Of a stretch of 64,000 nt of DNA, positions 48,178 through 59,267 are shown piece after piece. The position numbers were made by a program, and so were the translations under genes. This stretch comes from JBDHUW01 sp039809345 (lineage in GTDB: Bacteria; Patescibacteriota; Gracilibacteria; Absconditabacterales; Absconditicoccaceae): contig JBDHUW010000004.1 of the NCBI GenBank assembly GCA_039809345.1, positions 1-64,000 of the forward strand. The letters are read 5' to 3'. The notes under the pieces are model-generated. The model ran no database searches. It was not told the DNA's origin and worked only from the letters and a program-made list of their open reading frames with translations. Positions within the stretch are counted from its first letter, which is position 1. The number at the start of each line of letters is the position of its first letter.

Positions 48178-50325
48178 TTACTTATAGTTTACAAGTGTAC
48201 CTGTTGGGTTTTGCTTTGTGAAAAATGTAGCAAACTGATTTCAAATGAAATAATATGAATCTCCTATATATCCTACTCTTGGTTGCATTGCAACAAACCA
48301 TCGAGGTTCAACTGCACTTGGCGTTTCTGCCATCACGTTGTCGCCATAAGGATTCTTCAGCTGCTTGATATAATCTGCAGATATAGTTTCTGTCAACTTA
48401 TCTACTCCTAGTGTCCATCATTTCACTCAGGCAAATGTTGCGAATGATTGTTCGTATGGATAACAACTTCTTCCAATTTCGCTTTTCCCATCCTCACCAT
48501 ATATGATATTACATGATTGTACCTTTCTTGTATCTGCTAATACAATTGGCAAGAGAAGCTCCTTGGTGGTAGGATTGAAAACAAACATCCTTGGGTTGTA
48601 TACTGCTTCAGTTTGTGTTCATGCTTTTCATAGCGTCTCTGTCCATGCTTGTGACACAGAGATCTTTCACTTAGCGTCTTTTTTGTTGTAGTCTACTTTG
48701 TATAAATCCATTTTGATTCACAGTTGTTGCTCACCTCAATTTTCATTTATCGCAGTGTCATACCCCAAACCGATCAAATACTGTACTCCGTCTTTCATTG
48801 GAGCGTATGGATGAAGATACGTACTGTATCAAGGCATTTTGAGTTCTCATAGTATAGAAGGCTTTGTAATATTTGAAGTATCGATTACATACAAAGGATC
48901 AATTTGTCTATATGTGATCAAGTACAAATAATCTCAAATAAATCTCACTCAGTAGAAGTTCTCACCTGGAGCAATATTTTGTAGTTTTCATGCTACTTTC
49001 CCGTCCTTTGCTACAGTATACACATTTGAATTCACTTTCCCATTTTGCTGACTAGATGTCACAATTCTGAATACTCAATTTTTATTTTCATCCATACTAT
49101 ATTGATTCCAAGTGGTTCACTCTACAATACTTGCGTATTTATACGATAAGTTTGCTTGATCAAATTTGTAGATAGAGGTATACTCCCCCTCTCATCTCCA
49201 CGGCATACATATCGCATCTGCTGGGCATACAAATGGCTGTCGCATATATGAAGGAGATATGAGATATATAGATGCTGGTGTCACATGAATTTGCGCACTA
49301 TTTGTGATGATTGTTTTCATCTGTGGTTGTGCATTGAGTTCATCCAACGCAATATTTACAATTGTCGTCAATGATTCTCCCGCATAATAACCTTGATTTT
49401 TGCGTAAAACATCGGCTTTTTTATACATCACTTGATTACAATTCACGGTAGCAGTAGATTTGCGTGTGATAGCTCTCACTTTTCGATTTCTTCATTTAGT
49501 CGTAGTTGGAGTCAATGTCGTCCAGGTAGGCAAAATATCTGTTGCCTTCAAACTTACACTGGGCATAGACACACTAGAAGATGAGTTTGTGATAGCCTTG
49601 TCTTCCATAGCTCTATATATCGGACCTCGATACAATGACTGTGTAGAAACAAGCACTAGTTTATTGTTTGCAATTCTTGAATCCTGCAACCATCCATCAA
49701 ACGTATGTGCCTTCAAAAGTTGCGGCCTTGCTTGTACGATACTATATATTGCTACTAAAGTCTGTTGATCGCGCTGTACATATGAAGACTGTGAGATTTT
49801 AGCAGACATATAGGGCATGCTTTTGGTTCACAGCAAAAGCAGTTTATCTTTGTAAATAAGCATTTGCGTTCCCCAATAGTCTTTTGGTAAAACGATAGAA
49901 ACCACTTCGACTTTTGTCTTTGGGTCCAAAACACGAAGTTTCCCATTTTGACTATCAAGATAATAGAGATATTTCCCATTTGATTTGAGAATATCAGGCT
50001 CATCTGTTCATGCTTTTTGCACATTTGTCACGGAAAAGTCACTACCGCCTCATCATTTATCATCACCGCTTACAGATTCTTTATCTGCTACCGAAGGCAT
50101 TTCTACACTCCCACCTGCATCATCTACCATGATAGGCTCCTTCACTCCAAAATACCCACCATTCCAACGATTTTTTACATAATCACTCAATACGTTTTCC
50201 ACCTCAGCACATGATGTTGCTTGATGCAACGAAGGGTCCCAAGGTTGGGTACTTTCAGCTGCAAATACAGTTGATCACAGAAAAAATATTCAACTTGTCA
50301 TCAAAAATAGTGGTTTTTTGTACAT
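48178..50325 (-). CDS. secreted beta-propeller domain protein (Beta_propel, PF09826 type)
   Basis: 715 aa. Signal peptide (1-23, GIFFLGSTVFA|AES). A 100-aa acidic and glycine-rich lead precedes VTNVQKAGTDEPDILKSNGKYLYY, the hallmark of the PF09826 family (TNVQVEGVDEADIVKTDG), followed by six-bladed-type repeats (YLITYRQIDPLYVIDTSN, LKMPGYSTYLHPY). Such proteins are extracellular and of unknown function, common in Patescibacteria and archaea. Shortly followed by the pseudouridine synthase gene. Confidence 0.85.
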
Positions 50326-50412
50326 AATAATAGGTGCTATATAGTAAAAAAGTAGTTACACAAGGGTATACGATTTGCCCCACTCTTTGTGACTGATTAT
50401 CTGCACATGACT

Positions 50413-50988
50413 CTATTTTTTAATACCAGCACGAAGTTCTTTCATGATTTCCTGGTGCACCTCTTCTGGAGTTTTGGTACCATCAATCTTCACCAACTTA
50501 CCAAAGTGAATAAAATAATCTATAGTAGGCATCGTTTGTTCATAATATGTATTGATACGCTTTTCGACACTTTCACGAGTATCGTCAGGACGTCACCTTT
50601 GCAGTGCGCGCTCGATTGCCAATTCCTTTGGTACGTCTATCCAAACTCACAACATTTCACGTTTGTTACGGTACATTCTATCGAGAAAAGAATGCATTTG
50701 TGGTACATTTCTAGGAAATCAATCAACCATCATAGCCTGGTCTTGTTGCAATGTCACGTAAAACGCATCAAAGAGAGCCACCACCAAACCATTGTCAATC
50801 ATTTGACCCTTATCCATAAATGATTTGACATAATTCCCAATTGGATTGTCTGTCATAGACAAAGCACGCAATATTGCTCCTGATTCAAAATATCTATACT
50901 GTCACAAAAAGTGTTCTTCCAACAACCTCGCCTGTGTCCCCTTTCATGATCATTGAGCTCAAAACAAAACCAAATCTTTTAAAATCAT
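50413..50988 (-). CDS. adk: adenylate kinase
   Basis: 191 aa. P-loop FGAQGSGKGTQA (9-20), in which Gly10, Gly13 and Gly15 are all UGA. The AMP-binding part (ESGAILRAL, MVDGFPRN) and a short LID (RALQRGRPDD) without zinc cysteines follow. Converts AMP + ATP to 2 ADP. Short-LID type. It stands alone, not in the secY-adk-infA order seen in many bacteria, although infA is in the window. Confidence 0.92.
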
Positions 50989-51172
50989 AATAATATATAT
51001 CAAATAAAACATTTTTTATATAAGAAAGCATTGAGATTTTGCAACGATTTTACCCTAGATATTATCTCCGACAAAATTCTTTGTATTTCCCCTATCATTC
51101 GAGCAGAAATAATATATACTACACTCAATGGGATTTTTTTACCCAGATTTATACTATCACACACACTACCAC

Positions 51173-51418
51173 ATGACAGGTACAATCAAATTCTACAACG
51201 CGGTTAAAGGTTTTGGATTCATCAAAACTGACGCTGGAAATGAGTTATTCTTCCACATCACTAATGTTGCTGAAGGAATTACTCCAGATCAACTTCAAGA
51301 AGGTATGACAGTTACTTTCGTAGAAGGTATGGGAAGAAAAGGTCCTCAAGCTGAACAAGTATCACTTGCAGGAGGTATGTCTTCACATTCAGACAACGAA
51401 GAAGATATGGTTGACTAA
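51173..51418 (+). CDS. cold-shock domain protein
   Basis: 81 aa, CspA-like single-strand nucleic-acid binding barrel. RNP1 KGFGFIKT and RNP2 LFFHITNV are present, then an acidic tail (SDNEEDMVD). An upstream in-frame ATG at 51128 would add 15 residues that do not match the family, so I take 51173, where TGTIKFYNAVKGFG begins. Glycines are mostly GGN, as expected for high expression. Confidence 0.93.
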   Translation: MTGTIKFYNAVKGFGFIKTDAGNELFFHITNVAEGITPDQLQEGMTVTFVEGMGRKGPQAEQVSLAGGMSSHSDNEEDMVD

Positions 51419-51517
51419 TCATATTCACCCTCTAATTAGAAAAAAAGGAATCTAGAATAATCTTACATACAATTGCGAAAAAAAGTATACAAGCATTAGT
51501 ATAGAAAACCAGTTTTC

Positions 51518-51546
51518 AACTCTACAATCAAATGTAGAGTTTTTTT
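51518..51546 (+). terminator. intrinsic terminator after the cold-shock gene
   Basis: AACTCTACA (51518-51526) pairs with TGTAGAGTT (51533-51541) around ATCAAA and is followed by T's. Its end overlaps the stop codon of the convergent gene by two bases. Confidence 0.85.
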
Positions 51547-52318
51547 ATTCTAGATATTTGATTGGCTCTTTTAGCATGATGGTTGGTGCTAACGTATTTT
51601 TTGACATAGTAGAATACGATCATCAATCTCCTTCTGTAGTAGTAGATAAGACAAATGGGTCAGATGTTTTGTTGTTAATTGAAGACGTCATAAGATATCA
51701 AGTAGATACATCTACCGCAGGATAGTTTGTCCCATTTTTTGTTGATGCGTCGTGCTCCCCTCATCAGTAATACTTCATTCATCATTCTGTCTTTTCATAG
51801 TATCACTTATATGGTATACCCAAGAGTTCATAAACTTGTTTAATTGCGATGTTCTCCTTTCAGAACACATAATCCTGAGCAGGCATTATCTTTGCTAAAG
51901 AATTTATAATTGATCATTTAACCTGTAGCGTATCAGGTATATTCTTCTTGATAAATCAATTTCCGACGAAATCTATTCCATCCTGATGTACTATATCTTT
52001 ATCTTTAGTATCTTTCTCAGCCACATAAAGATTCTTTTCAAAAGAAATTTCAGCAACCCCCTCCTCTCCTCATACTGGTTTATATTTGCACTTCACCGAA
52101 GTTCTATCCTCCAAAAATGTAATACTTTTGCTAAGCTGCAATTGTTGCTTTGGATCTAAATTAAGAAAAATATTTTTCCATCACTCAGGAGCAAATTTCA
52201 AATAATCATTTACATTTTCCAGTCAATGAACCAAATCGTCTTTAGACTTATTTTGTCATCCATCACCAGCTCACTCACCCACGAATGATGTATAATTTTT
52301 GATAACGCCTATTGCCAT
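51545..52318 (-). CDS. protein of unknown function (257 aa)
   Basis: Not recognised. No signal peptide or membrane helix. Glycine pairs are frequent and mostly UGA. A lysine/aspartate-rich middle part (VAEKDTKDKDIVHQDG) and a C-terminal region with Ser/Thr and Gly (TSSINNKTSDPFVLSTTTEGDGG). Convergent with the cold-shock gene. The 147-bp spacer before the divergent secreted-protein gene holds minus-strand TATAAT-like sequences. Confidence 0.65.
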
Positions 52319-52452
52319 AGAAAGTAGTTACAAAATAGATTATTATATTATACCGATACGTGGCAATATGTCAAATTAATGTACTATTACAGAGTTAGGT
52401 TCATTTTTTGAAGATATTCTCATCTATTTTTTGCATTTCCCACAAATCTACC

Positions 52453-52465
52453 TATAATAATCTCA
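52453..52465 (+). promoter_or_regulatory. -10 box directly before a start codon (probable leaderless promoter)
   Basis: TATAAT at 52453-52458 ends 7 bases before the ATG at 52466. Confidence 0.55.
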
Positions 52466-54076
52466 ATGTTCTATAGCCACATTCACCATCATAGCAAAAA
52501 AATTAAAATTCTATGAGTGCTTATATCAGCCACCATTGTATGATTTTCCTATTGAGATATCACTAGTGTCATATCTAGCTACACACCCAACTCTATTACA
52601 ATACAAGAAAAGAAGGTTGAAACTTGTCTCACTACAGAAGAGTTGGCGCAGATAAATAGTGTAGAAAAACAAACTCGCGAGATGAAACCACGCACTGTCT
52701 TATGATCTAAGCAAAGAATTACTATACTCAAAAAGCTCAAGCTCGATGAGTGTGGCGATGGTTGACAAAAATTTGCTGACAGCAAAATTATATCATATAA
52801 AGACAGCATCTATCCAGATTACGTAGCACTCCAAGACATTCTCTTGCAAGAAAATATATCGTCTCTTACCTCTCTACCCGAGGCAAGCAATGCCATAAAT
52901 TCACTCGTTTCTCACATCAAAAAATATGTAATTGTTCATCCTTGATGAACCAGATATCTCAAAAATTATCAATCAATCAATGGTTCTATCTATGTAAATG
53001 ACAATAAAATATACAACTGATCCATCAACATGAGTGCAAATGGAACAGTATACTACGACTCACTCCTACAAACCAATATGGGGAATATGATACTAAAAGC
53101 TTGATGATCTCCTAGTATCAACAAAAGATCATACACATTCAGCGCAGAAGCCTGAGTCGATATCGCGAAAACAGACAGAGACAATATATATGGTGGACTA
53201 GAAAAAATCTCATTTATCAACGCAACGCCAAAATGATACAATAGTGAACTACTCTGAATGATAGCAAAATGAGTCCACTCTGTCCCAAATCGGTTAGAGG
53301 GAAGATTGGTCCACCTTCATGAAAGTCTTCTATCTGAAATATGAGTGCAATCTTTGATCAGCAACCTACTCTTCACAGATAAGATTGCGACCTTCGTCCA
53401 TCAAGAATGAAATAGATATTATGGGTTCCCTAGTATAGAGTTATGTAGCCTTCTAATGAATCCAATTCAAAATGGATACGAATGTACTTCACTCCTGACA
53501 AAACTATACGAATGAAGCAATGGGAAATGAATAGTTTACCTACAAAGAAACTGAAACAGATATGCACTATGAATCACAAAGCAACACTTATCTGAAGAAT
53601 TCATCAACACTATACCAGAGTATCGATTCGAAAAAGATCTAATCAGCTGGAATGATCAACATATCGAAAAAGTAGCACTTTCATTCTACAATAGATGATC
53701 GCTCCTAATTGAGAATTGAACCGTCAATGGAACACTTCTCAATGCATATTGATCTGAAACCACATTCTCGTGACCACTCAAAGCAAATGGCTTCTCCCTC
53801 ACAACTAAGACAATCTCAAAAGAATGAAATCAAACATACGGCACTATCACATACGAAAAATCATCTAACAACACCACGTATCTCACGTATAATCTTACTC
53901 AAAAGCAGAAAAAGACCGGAGGTGAAAAAAAGATCAACCTTACTCATTCAGAACACATCACACCTACCTCACCATTCCTTCTACAAAAACCTGATAAAAC
54001 GATAAAGAGCGATGAAATGAAAGTTTGGTTTATTAATCTTACAAACCGCGTCACAGATTATATGGCAACCAAATAA
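52466..54076 (+). CDS. secreted or anchored protein of unknown function (536 aa)
   Basis: N-terminus MFYSHIHHHSKKIKIL plus a hydrophobic segment (about 15-30) is a signal peptide or anchor. The rest is Asn/Ser/Thr-rich and beta-like: NQSINGSIYVNDNKIYNGS-like pieces around residue 165-185 and ENGTVNGTLLNAYGSETTF near 415 look like beta-helix or filamentous surface repeats. CGDGG at about 98 recalls a small metal-binding loop. No family recognised. Reading needs more than twenty UGA-Gly codons. Confidence 0.65.
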
Positions 54077-54096
54077 GCTTATATTCTTCTATAGAA

Positions 54097-54122
54097 AAAA
54101 CAGGCATTGATAGCCTGTTTTT
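54097..54122. terminator. bidirectional terminator between convergent operons
   Basis: AAAACAGGC (54097-54105) pairs with GCCTGTTTT (54113-54121). T-runs occur on both strands, so it can end the plus-strand secreted-protein gene and the minus-strand ribosomal operon. Confidence 0.85.
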
Positions 54123-54155
54123 CTGTAATATATATGATGAATTTGTCAGCAAAAA

Positions 54156-54602
54156 TTAACGCTTTGACCATTTTGGAGCTTTTCTCGCTTTCTTGAGACC
54201 TGGCTTTTTTCTTTCCTTTGATCTTGGATCTCTTTTCAAAAGTTCATGAGGCTTTAGTTGTGTTCTAAGTTCTGGATTCCATTCTACAAGTGCTCTTGCG
54301 AACCCGAGTCTAATTGAGTCAGCTTGACCAGCTTTTCCACCAGAAGTTACTCTAATATCAGCATCAAATCTGCTCATAATATCCGCACCTAGTACATTGA
54401 AAGCACCCAATGCATCTTGCAACAGTTGTGGATGTCAGAGAAAATAGTCCTGTAGAGATGTTCTTTTATCTCCCTTTACAATTGTAAATTGACCCTTCCC
54501 TTGTGCAAAAAGTTTCACTGATGCAGTAGCTGTTTTTCTTCTTCCAACTGCAAATGTATATTTGTTAGCACTTTTTGGTGCTGCTGCTTTTGTAACTGCC
54601 AT
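54156..54602 (-). CDS. rpsI: 30S ribosomal protein S9
   Basis: 148 aa. The N-terminal YTFAVGRRKTATASVKLF, the middle DADIRVTSGGKAGQADSIRLGF and the C-terminal DPRSKERKKPGLKKARKAPKWSKR-type tail (ending in SKR, reaching the P site) are typical. A short Ala/Lys-rich extension precedes the conserved part. Starts 2 bp after the rplM stop; last gene of the long operon. Confidence 0.95.
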
Positions 54603-54604
54603 GA

Positions 54605-55054
54605 CTAGTTAATCACTGTAGGATGTAAAAAATCGTATTTAGATGATGTAGTCGTGAAAAGTTTTAGTCTTTTCATTCTACTATCCCTCAACTTATTTTT
54701 TGGAAGCATACCTCTTACAGCAAACCACAATGGATCAACTGATTTTTTCTGAAGCATAGTTTGCAAGTTTTTAGACTTCACATTACCTTTGTATCAGCTA
54801 TATGTGTAGTACATTTTTTGCATAAGCTTTTTACCAGTTACAGATATCTTATCTGCATTTTCTACTACTACAAATGCTCCACAATCCCAGAAATCACAGT
54901 AGTGTGCTTCATTTTTACCAATAAGTAAATCGGCACAAATCACTGCTACTTTTCCAAGTGTCATTCCATTTGCGTCTATTTTATACCACTTTCTACTCTT
55001 CTCGAGTTCAGCTGGTTGTTTATAGATGGTTTTATTCAAATCCATTGATGCCAT
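54605..55054 (-). CDS. rplM: 50S ribosomal protein L13
   Basis: 149 aa. RKWYKIDANGMTLGKVAV and the C-terminal VRGMLPKNKLRDSRMKRL (L13 signature, family LPKNRLGR) are present. L13 is one of the first proteins bound in 50S assembly. Usual rplM-rpsI pair. Confidence 0.95.
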
Positions 55055-55085
55055 GATAGGTATAATTTGATTAGTAAATAAGTGT

Positions 55086-55478
55086 CTATATTAGTCTTAG
55101 AAGAATTTTTTCAGCTCAGTCTCCTGATCTATATCACAATTTGTATGAAGCCACAAATCATGATTTCTTATTTTCTTGACGAAGTCTTGGAAGAATTTCA
55201 TTTACAACCTTCTTACCTTCTGCCTCACCAAAAAGAGTGTCTTTTACAAATCTGATTGCCTCTCTTCTCACATCCTTTTCATCAGCATATTTATCAAACA
55301 ATCATACAAGATGAGCAAAGAAAGAATCAGCCTCAGCCTTGATTACTCTTGCCTTTTTAGCACTTGTTGTCATATGTCCCTCTCTTACAAAGTTTGTAAG
55401 CATAGTTCTGATGACATTTGATCTTGTTTGATACACACCAAGACGCATATCAATCAGTTTGTTTACTTTATGTCTCAT
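55086..55478 (-). CDS. rplQ: 50S ribosomal protein L17
   Basis: 130 aa. Family start MRHKVNKLIDMRLGVYQTRS and the middle NFVREGHMTTSAKKARVIK; the end, with GFVASYKLGYRSGDGAEKILLRL, matches the L17 pattern GYTRI-LR.GDAA.MA. Lies downstream of rpoA, as normal. Confidence 0.94.
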
Positions 55479-55508
55479 TGTACAGTAAGTGTATAGATTA
55501 AAAATATA

Positions 55509-56504
55509 TTATCCTCAAAGCCCTTTACCAATATTTTGTAGAGCAATTACGATTTCATCAATTGCCTTTTTACCGAGCCCCTTCATACTGAGAAGTTCTA
55601 CTTTTCTCTTTTTTTCAAGGTCTTCTACATAAAGGATTGTATTTTTGATAAGAGCATTTCTCGTCCTTTCGCTCAGTGGTAGTGCATCGATTGGCATAGT
55701 TTTGATATTCATTTCCTCAGGAAGCTTTTCTTTTTCCTCATGAAGCTCACTAAGTTCCACAAACATTGCAGCATCTACATATATCTCATCGAACACAAAC
55801 AATTTAGCATAAGAAGCTACTACCTCACCAGCAAAAGACATGAATTCTTTTGGTGAGATGTCAGCATATTTTGTTTTCACTTCTATGATAAGAGCATCCT
55901 TCAATCCTCCTTGGAAATCGTCGATCACTTCATTCACCTCGTATTTTACATACTCTACAGCTTTGAAATCATTGTCGATAAGCAATAGATTTATATCACT
56001 TTCTCCATTCTTTTCCTCGCGTCTTCTAAGGAAATCTACGCTATAGTAGCCATATCATTTTTCAACCCTTATATCAAAGATTAGCTCTGTACTTGGATCA
56101 GATATCTCACAAAGATATGTATCCTTGTCCATCAACTCTACTCCCGAAGGCAGTTTAAGATCTGCCGAAGTATATATGCGAGCACCTTTGAATTTTTGAG
56201 GTATCCACTGCATGTTTTCTACTCATCCAGTGAGAGAAAAACGTAATTTTTTAAAGTTTTGCATCATATCTATCACCGACTCCTTTACACCATCAACAAC
56301 ATGATATTCATGAGAAACTCATTTCATTTTCATCGCTGTCACTGCACCACCGATATTGTATCCTAATATTGCTCTTCTCAATGCATTACCAAGCGTATGT
56401 CAAAATCATCTTGGTACATATTGTAGTTCAAATTTCATTGTAAGCGGATCGATGTCGGTTGTGATAATTTTTGGAGATCAAATGTATTTTTGTATATCGA
56501 GCAT
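55509..56504 (-). CDS. rpoA: DNA-directed RNA polymerase, alpha subunit
   Basis: 331 aa. The N-terminal dimerisation domain has LQYVPRGFGHTLGNALRRAILG, and the C-terminal domain (about 265-331) has LPLSERTRNALIK, then LLSMKGLGKKAIDEI, the helix-hairpin-helix that binds UP elements and activators. Last codons before UAA are UGA and GGA, so it ends with two glycines. Position between rpsD and rplQ is conserved. Confidence 0.96.
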
Positions 56505-56537
56505 GAGGGAACACGATAAAGAATAAAGAAGAAGCTA

Positions 56538-57155
56538 TTATGCTCTCGCGTAAAATTCAATTACTTTCAAGACATCAACTGGAGTTTGCAATGTATTTAC
56601 ATCTGGCAAGTCTACTACTTCTACAGTCTTGTCTGCTTTGTTAACTTTCAACCATGCTATATCAGTATTTGCGTTTGAGAATGCCTGTTCATAGAGTGCA
56701 GTAGAAGCTACTTTTGGTCTCACAGCTATCTTATCATTTGCTTGTACAAAGTAAGAAGGTACATTGTGCTTTACACCATTCAATGTAAGATGACCATGCG
56801 TTACCATCTGTCTAGCTTGTACAATAGTTTTTGCCAATCAAGCTCTAAAGATGACAGCATCCAATCTTCTCTCTAAGAATTGCAACAGTACCTTGTCGTG
56901 TTGCAACCCCTTATTCTTCGCATATCTTGAAGAAGTCAGTTTTACAAGCTTCGCAAAAGGCTTTTCTGCCATAAAATATGTTCTCTTGAGAACTTGTTTA
57001 TTTCTCAAAAGCTTCCCATATTCAGAGAGCCTTGGCATATTTCATCCGTGTTGACCAGGAATTGTTCTTCTTTTCTTGACATCATATTTGTCATTACCGA
57101 AGACATTAATCCCCTCTCTTCTTACAATTTTATATTTTGGTCATGTATACTTCAT
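56538..57155 (-). CDS. rpsD: 30S ribosomal protein S4
   Basis: 205 aa. The S4 RNA-binding motif RRLDAVIFRAGLAKTIVQ then ARQMVTHGHLTLNG is split by a UGA (Gly) at 56838-56840, which would end the protein in the standard code. N-terminal MKYTGPKYKIVRREG has no zinc cysteines (the C-minus form). S4 starts 30S assembly. Confidence 0.96.
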
Positions 57156-57197
57156 GTAGTACAATACGTTAATAGTATAAAGAAAAATTCACTATGA

Positions 57198-57587
57198 TTA
57201 CATTCTCTTTGGTCTGATACCCTTACATCCACCAAATTGCAATGGAGTTGCTTCTTTGATGTATAGTATATCGATGAGCCCAAGATCGTTGATAGCCTTG
57301 AATACGCCATCTCTCGCCATTCAGATACCTCTAAATACCACACCGATTTCTTTTAGCCCCATGTCATCTCTTGCTGTCTTGAGAAGGTTCTTAGCTAGTA
57401 TTTCTGCGGCGTATGGAGTATTTTCTTTGGCACCCTTGAACCCTACATTACCAGTACCATTTCCAATCACCTTGTTTCCTTTTTCATCAGTGAGAGTAAC
57501 GATAGTATTATTTTCTGACGTATGAACATGCAAAATACCTTTGCTGATCTTTACGTTTTTCTTTTTCTTAGCAACTTTTTCTGCCAT
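57198..57587 (-). CDS. rpsK: 30S ribosomal protein S11
   Basis: 129 aa. NVKISKGILHVHTSENNTIVT, then a stretch with GNKVIGNGTGNVGFKGAKENTPYAA, and the C-terminal GGCKGIRPKRM (family NGCRPPKRRRV) are present. I take the ATG at 57587 (MAEKVAKKKKN) over any upstream codon. Confidence 0.95.
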
Positions 57588-57630
57588 TGAATACAAATGT
57601 GAGTAGTAAATATATATGATTTATATGGTA

Positions 57631-58005
57631 TTATTTCTTGATTGTAGGTCTAACTCTTGCTCTACCAAGGAGTTTTTTCGCTGTACGCGCATTTTTTCTT
57701 GTAGATTGTCATCTTACTGGAAGTCATAGGTTGTGTCTCATTCCCCTATAACATTTGATTTCCTTCAATCTCTTGATGAAACCGTTGACCTCCCTTCTAA
57801 GATCATTTTCCAGGTTCATTTCCTTGATCACATCAACGATCATCTTTTCTTCTTCTTCAGAAATATCCTTAACTTTTTTGTTAGGATTGATCTTGAGACC
57901 GGTGAGAATTTCTAAAGATTTTGGACGTCCGATTCCATAAACAGATGTAAGTCCAATCCAGATATTCTTAGCATCAGGTATAACGTGTCATTGAATTCTT
58001 AACAT
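57631..58005 (-). CDS. rpsM: 30S ribosomal protein S13
   Basis: 124 aa. LTSVYGIGRPKSLEIL (helix-two-turn-helix), LRREVNGFIKRLKEIKCYRG, and the signature RHNLGLPVRGQSTRKNART, in which three glycines are UGA. Contacts the P-site tRNA and 50S head. Confidence 0.95.
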
Positions 58006-58035
58006 AGTGAGTGTGTAATAGAGATATATAAAAAA

Positions 58036-58149
58036 TTACCCTTGTCTTTGCTTATGTTTTACATTTTCGCAGAGAACAAATATCTTTCCATGTCTTCTAA
58101 TAATCTTACATTTGTTACACATTTTCTTTATTGATGACCTTACTTTCAT
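58036..58149 (-). CDS. rpmJ: 50S ribosomal protein L36
   Basis: 37 aa. MKVRSSIKKMCNKCKIIRR with zinc ligands C11, C14, C27 and H32, ending KHKQRQG. Zinc-binding form kept. Between infA and rpsM, its conserved place. Too short for the usual ORF cut-off. Confidence 0.96.
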   Translation of the reverse strand: MKVRSSIKKMCNKCKIIRRHGKIFVLCENVKHKQRQG

Positions 58150-58183
58150 GGTAGATCCTATTATAGATAGTAAATATACTTTT

Positions 58184-58489
58184 TTATGCAGCCTTGGCAC
58201 TAGGTGGTTGAGCTGATTGGATTGACACCACCGGAGCTTGCTGAGCCTGTTGTTGCATCTTTTTGATATTGTGCCTGTATATGATACGCCCCTTTTTCAT
58301 ATCATATGGATTCAACTCCACATCAACATGATCTCAAGGGAGCACACTGATCCTATGCAAGTTCTTCATCTTTCCAGAAAGAGTAGCCGTCACTTCCATA
58401 CCGTAGTCTGGGAGCCATACTCTATATCCTCCAGGTCAGAGGTTTTCCTTTACTTCACCAACAACGACAATTGCATCATCTTTTGGCAT
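58184..58489 (-). CDS. infA: translation initiation factor IF-1
   Basis: 101 aa. S1-like barrel: VGEVKENLGPGGYRVWLPD, VTATLSGKMKNLHRISVLPGDHV and MKKGRIIYRHN match IF-1. About 30 extra residues (QQQAQQAPVVSIQSAQPPSAK type) form a low-complexity tail not found in standard 72-aa IF-1. Its ATG overlaps the rplU stop (TAATG), so translation is probably coupled. Confidence 0.94.
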
Positions 58490-58803
58490 TACAGGGTGAC
58501 TTCTTTAATAACTAAAGTAGTTTGTAGAGGTCTGAAACCAATGTTTCTCTCATATCTGTTTTTTCTTTTGAACTTGAGAACGTTGATTTTTTCACCTTTT
58601 GCTGTACCTACATTCTCAGCTACTACTTTTGCTCCATTTACAAATGGCGCACCAACAGACACTTGAGATCCATCTTCAGCAAACACTGCCAACACCTCAA
58701 ACCCACTAAACTCCTTGTCTTCACTACCTATAGAGTCTACAACGATCTTTGTGCCTTTAGTAACAATATATTGATGTCATTGACATTGAACAACTGCGTA
58801 CAT
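58489..58803 (-). CDS. rplU: 50S ribosomal protein L21
   Basis: 104 aa. MYAVVQCQGHQYIVTKGTKI and the signature KFKRKNRYERNIGFRPLQTTLVI (family KYRRKKRYRRKQGHRQ..T) are clear. Overlaps infA by one base; its usual partner rpmA is elsewhere. Confidence 0.95.
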
Positions 58804-58824
58804 GATTATATTCATAATAAAAAA

Positions 58825-59088
58825 CTAAACGATTTTACCAAGTTGTGCGAGCATAGCATATTTAGACTTGATTCTCTTGTATGCATTAGAAACCATTGCT
58901 CTAGATCTCTTGTATCTTCTTGCACTTGGGAATCTATATTCAACAAATTTCCTATACCATTTTGTCCCATAGTGCTTTTGCTTTTTAGCAGTATCTAGGA
59001 GACGAGATGTCCATAGTTCTTTTTTGTAGAAAGCAATCATTCTTTCATTGGTATTTAGATCACCTGTTCTGTGGATAGTAAATCACAT
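58825..59088 (-). CDS. small basic protein of unknown function in the ribosomal cluster
   Basis: 87 aa from the ATG at 59088 (or 71 aa from 59040). Very rich in Lys/Arg and Tyr: YKKELWTSRLLDTAKKQKHY and RRYKRSRAMVSNAYKRIKSK. It is helical and has no cysteines. It does not match any ribosomal protein I know. It lies 21 bp upstream of rplU and after tRNA-Leu, so it is co-transcribed with translation genes. A lineage-specific ribosome-associated or RNA-binding protein is plausible but unproven. Confidence 0.65.
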
Positions 59089-59134
59089 GGATATATATGA
59101 TAATAGTTTAAATAGCTTTTGTAGTATGATAGTT

Positions 59135-59218
59135 TGCCTGGAACCGGAATCGAACCGGTACCCTATTACTAGGGGCGGATTTTAAGTCCGCTGCGTCTAC
59201 CAATTCCGCCATCCAGGC
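59135..59218 (-). tRNA. tRNA-Leu (UAA)
   Basis: 84 nt with a long variable arm. Acceptor stem GCCTGGA/TCCAGGC, D-loop with TTGGTAGACGC, anticodon loop reading TAA, T-arm GGTTCGATTCC. The CCA end is not encoded. Confidence 0.95.
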
Positions 59219-59267
59219 ATAGCATGCGGCGCCAGGCCGCCTTTCATAGATGCTAGTAATTGTAGAC

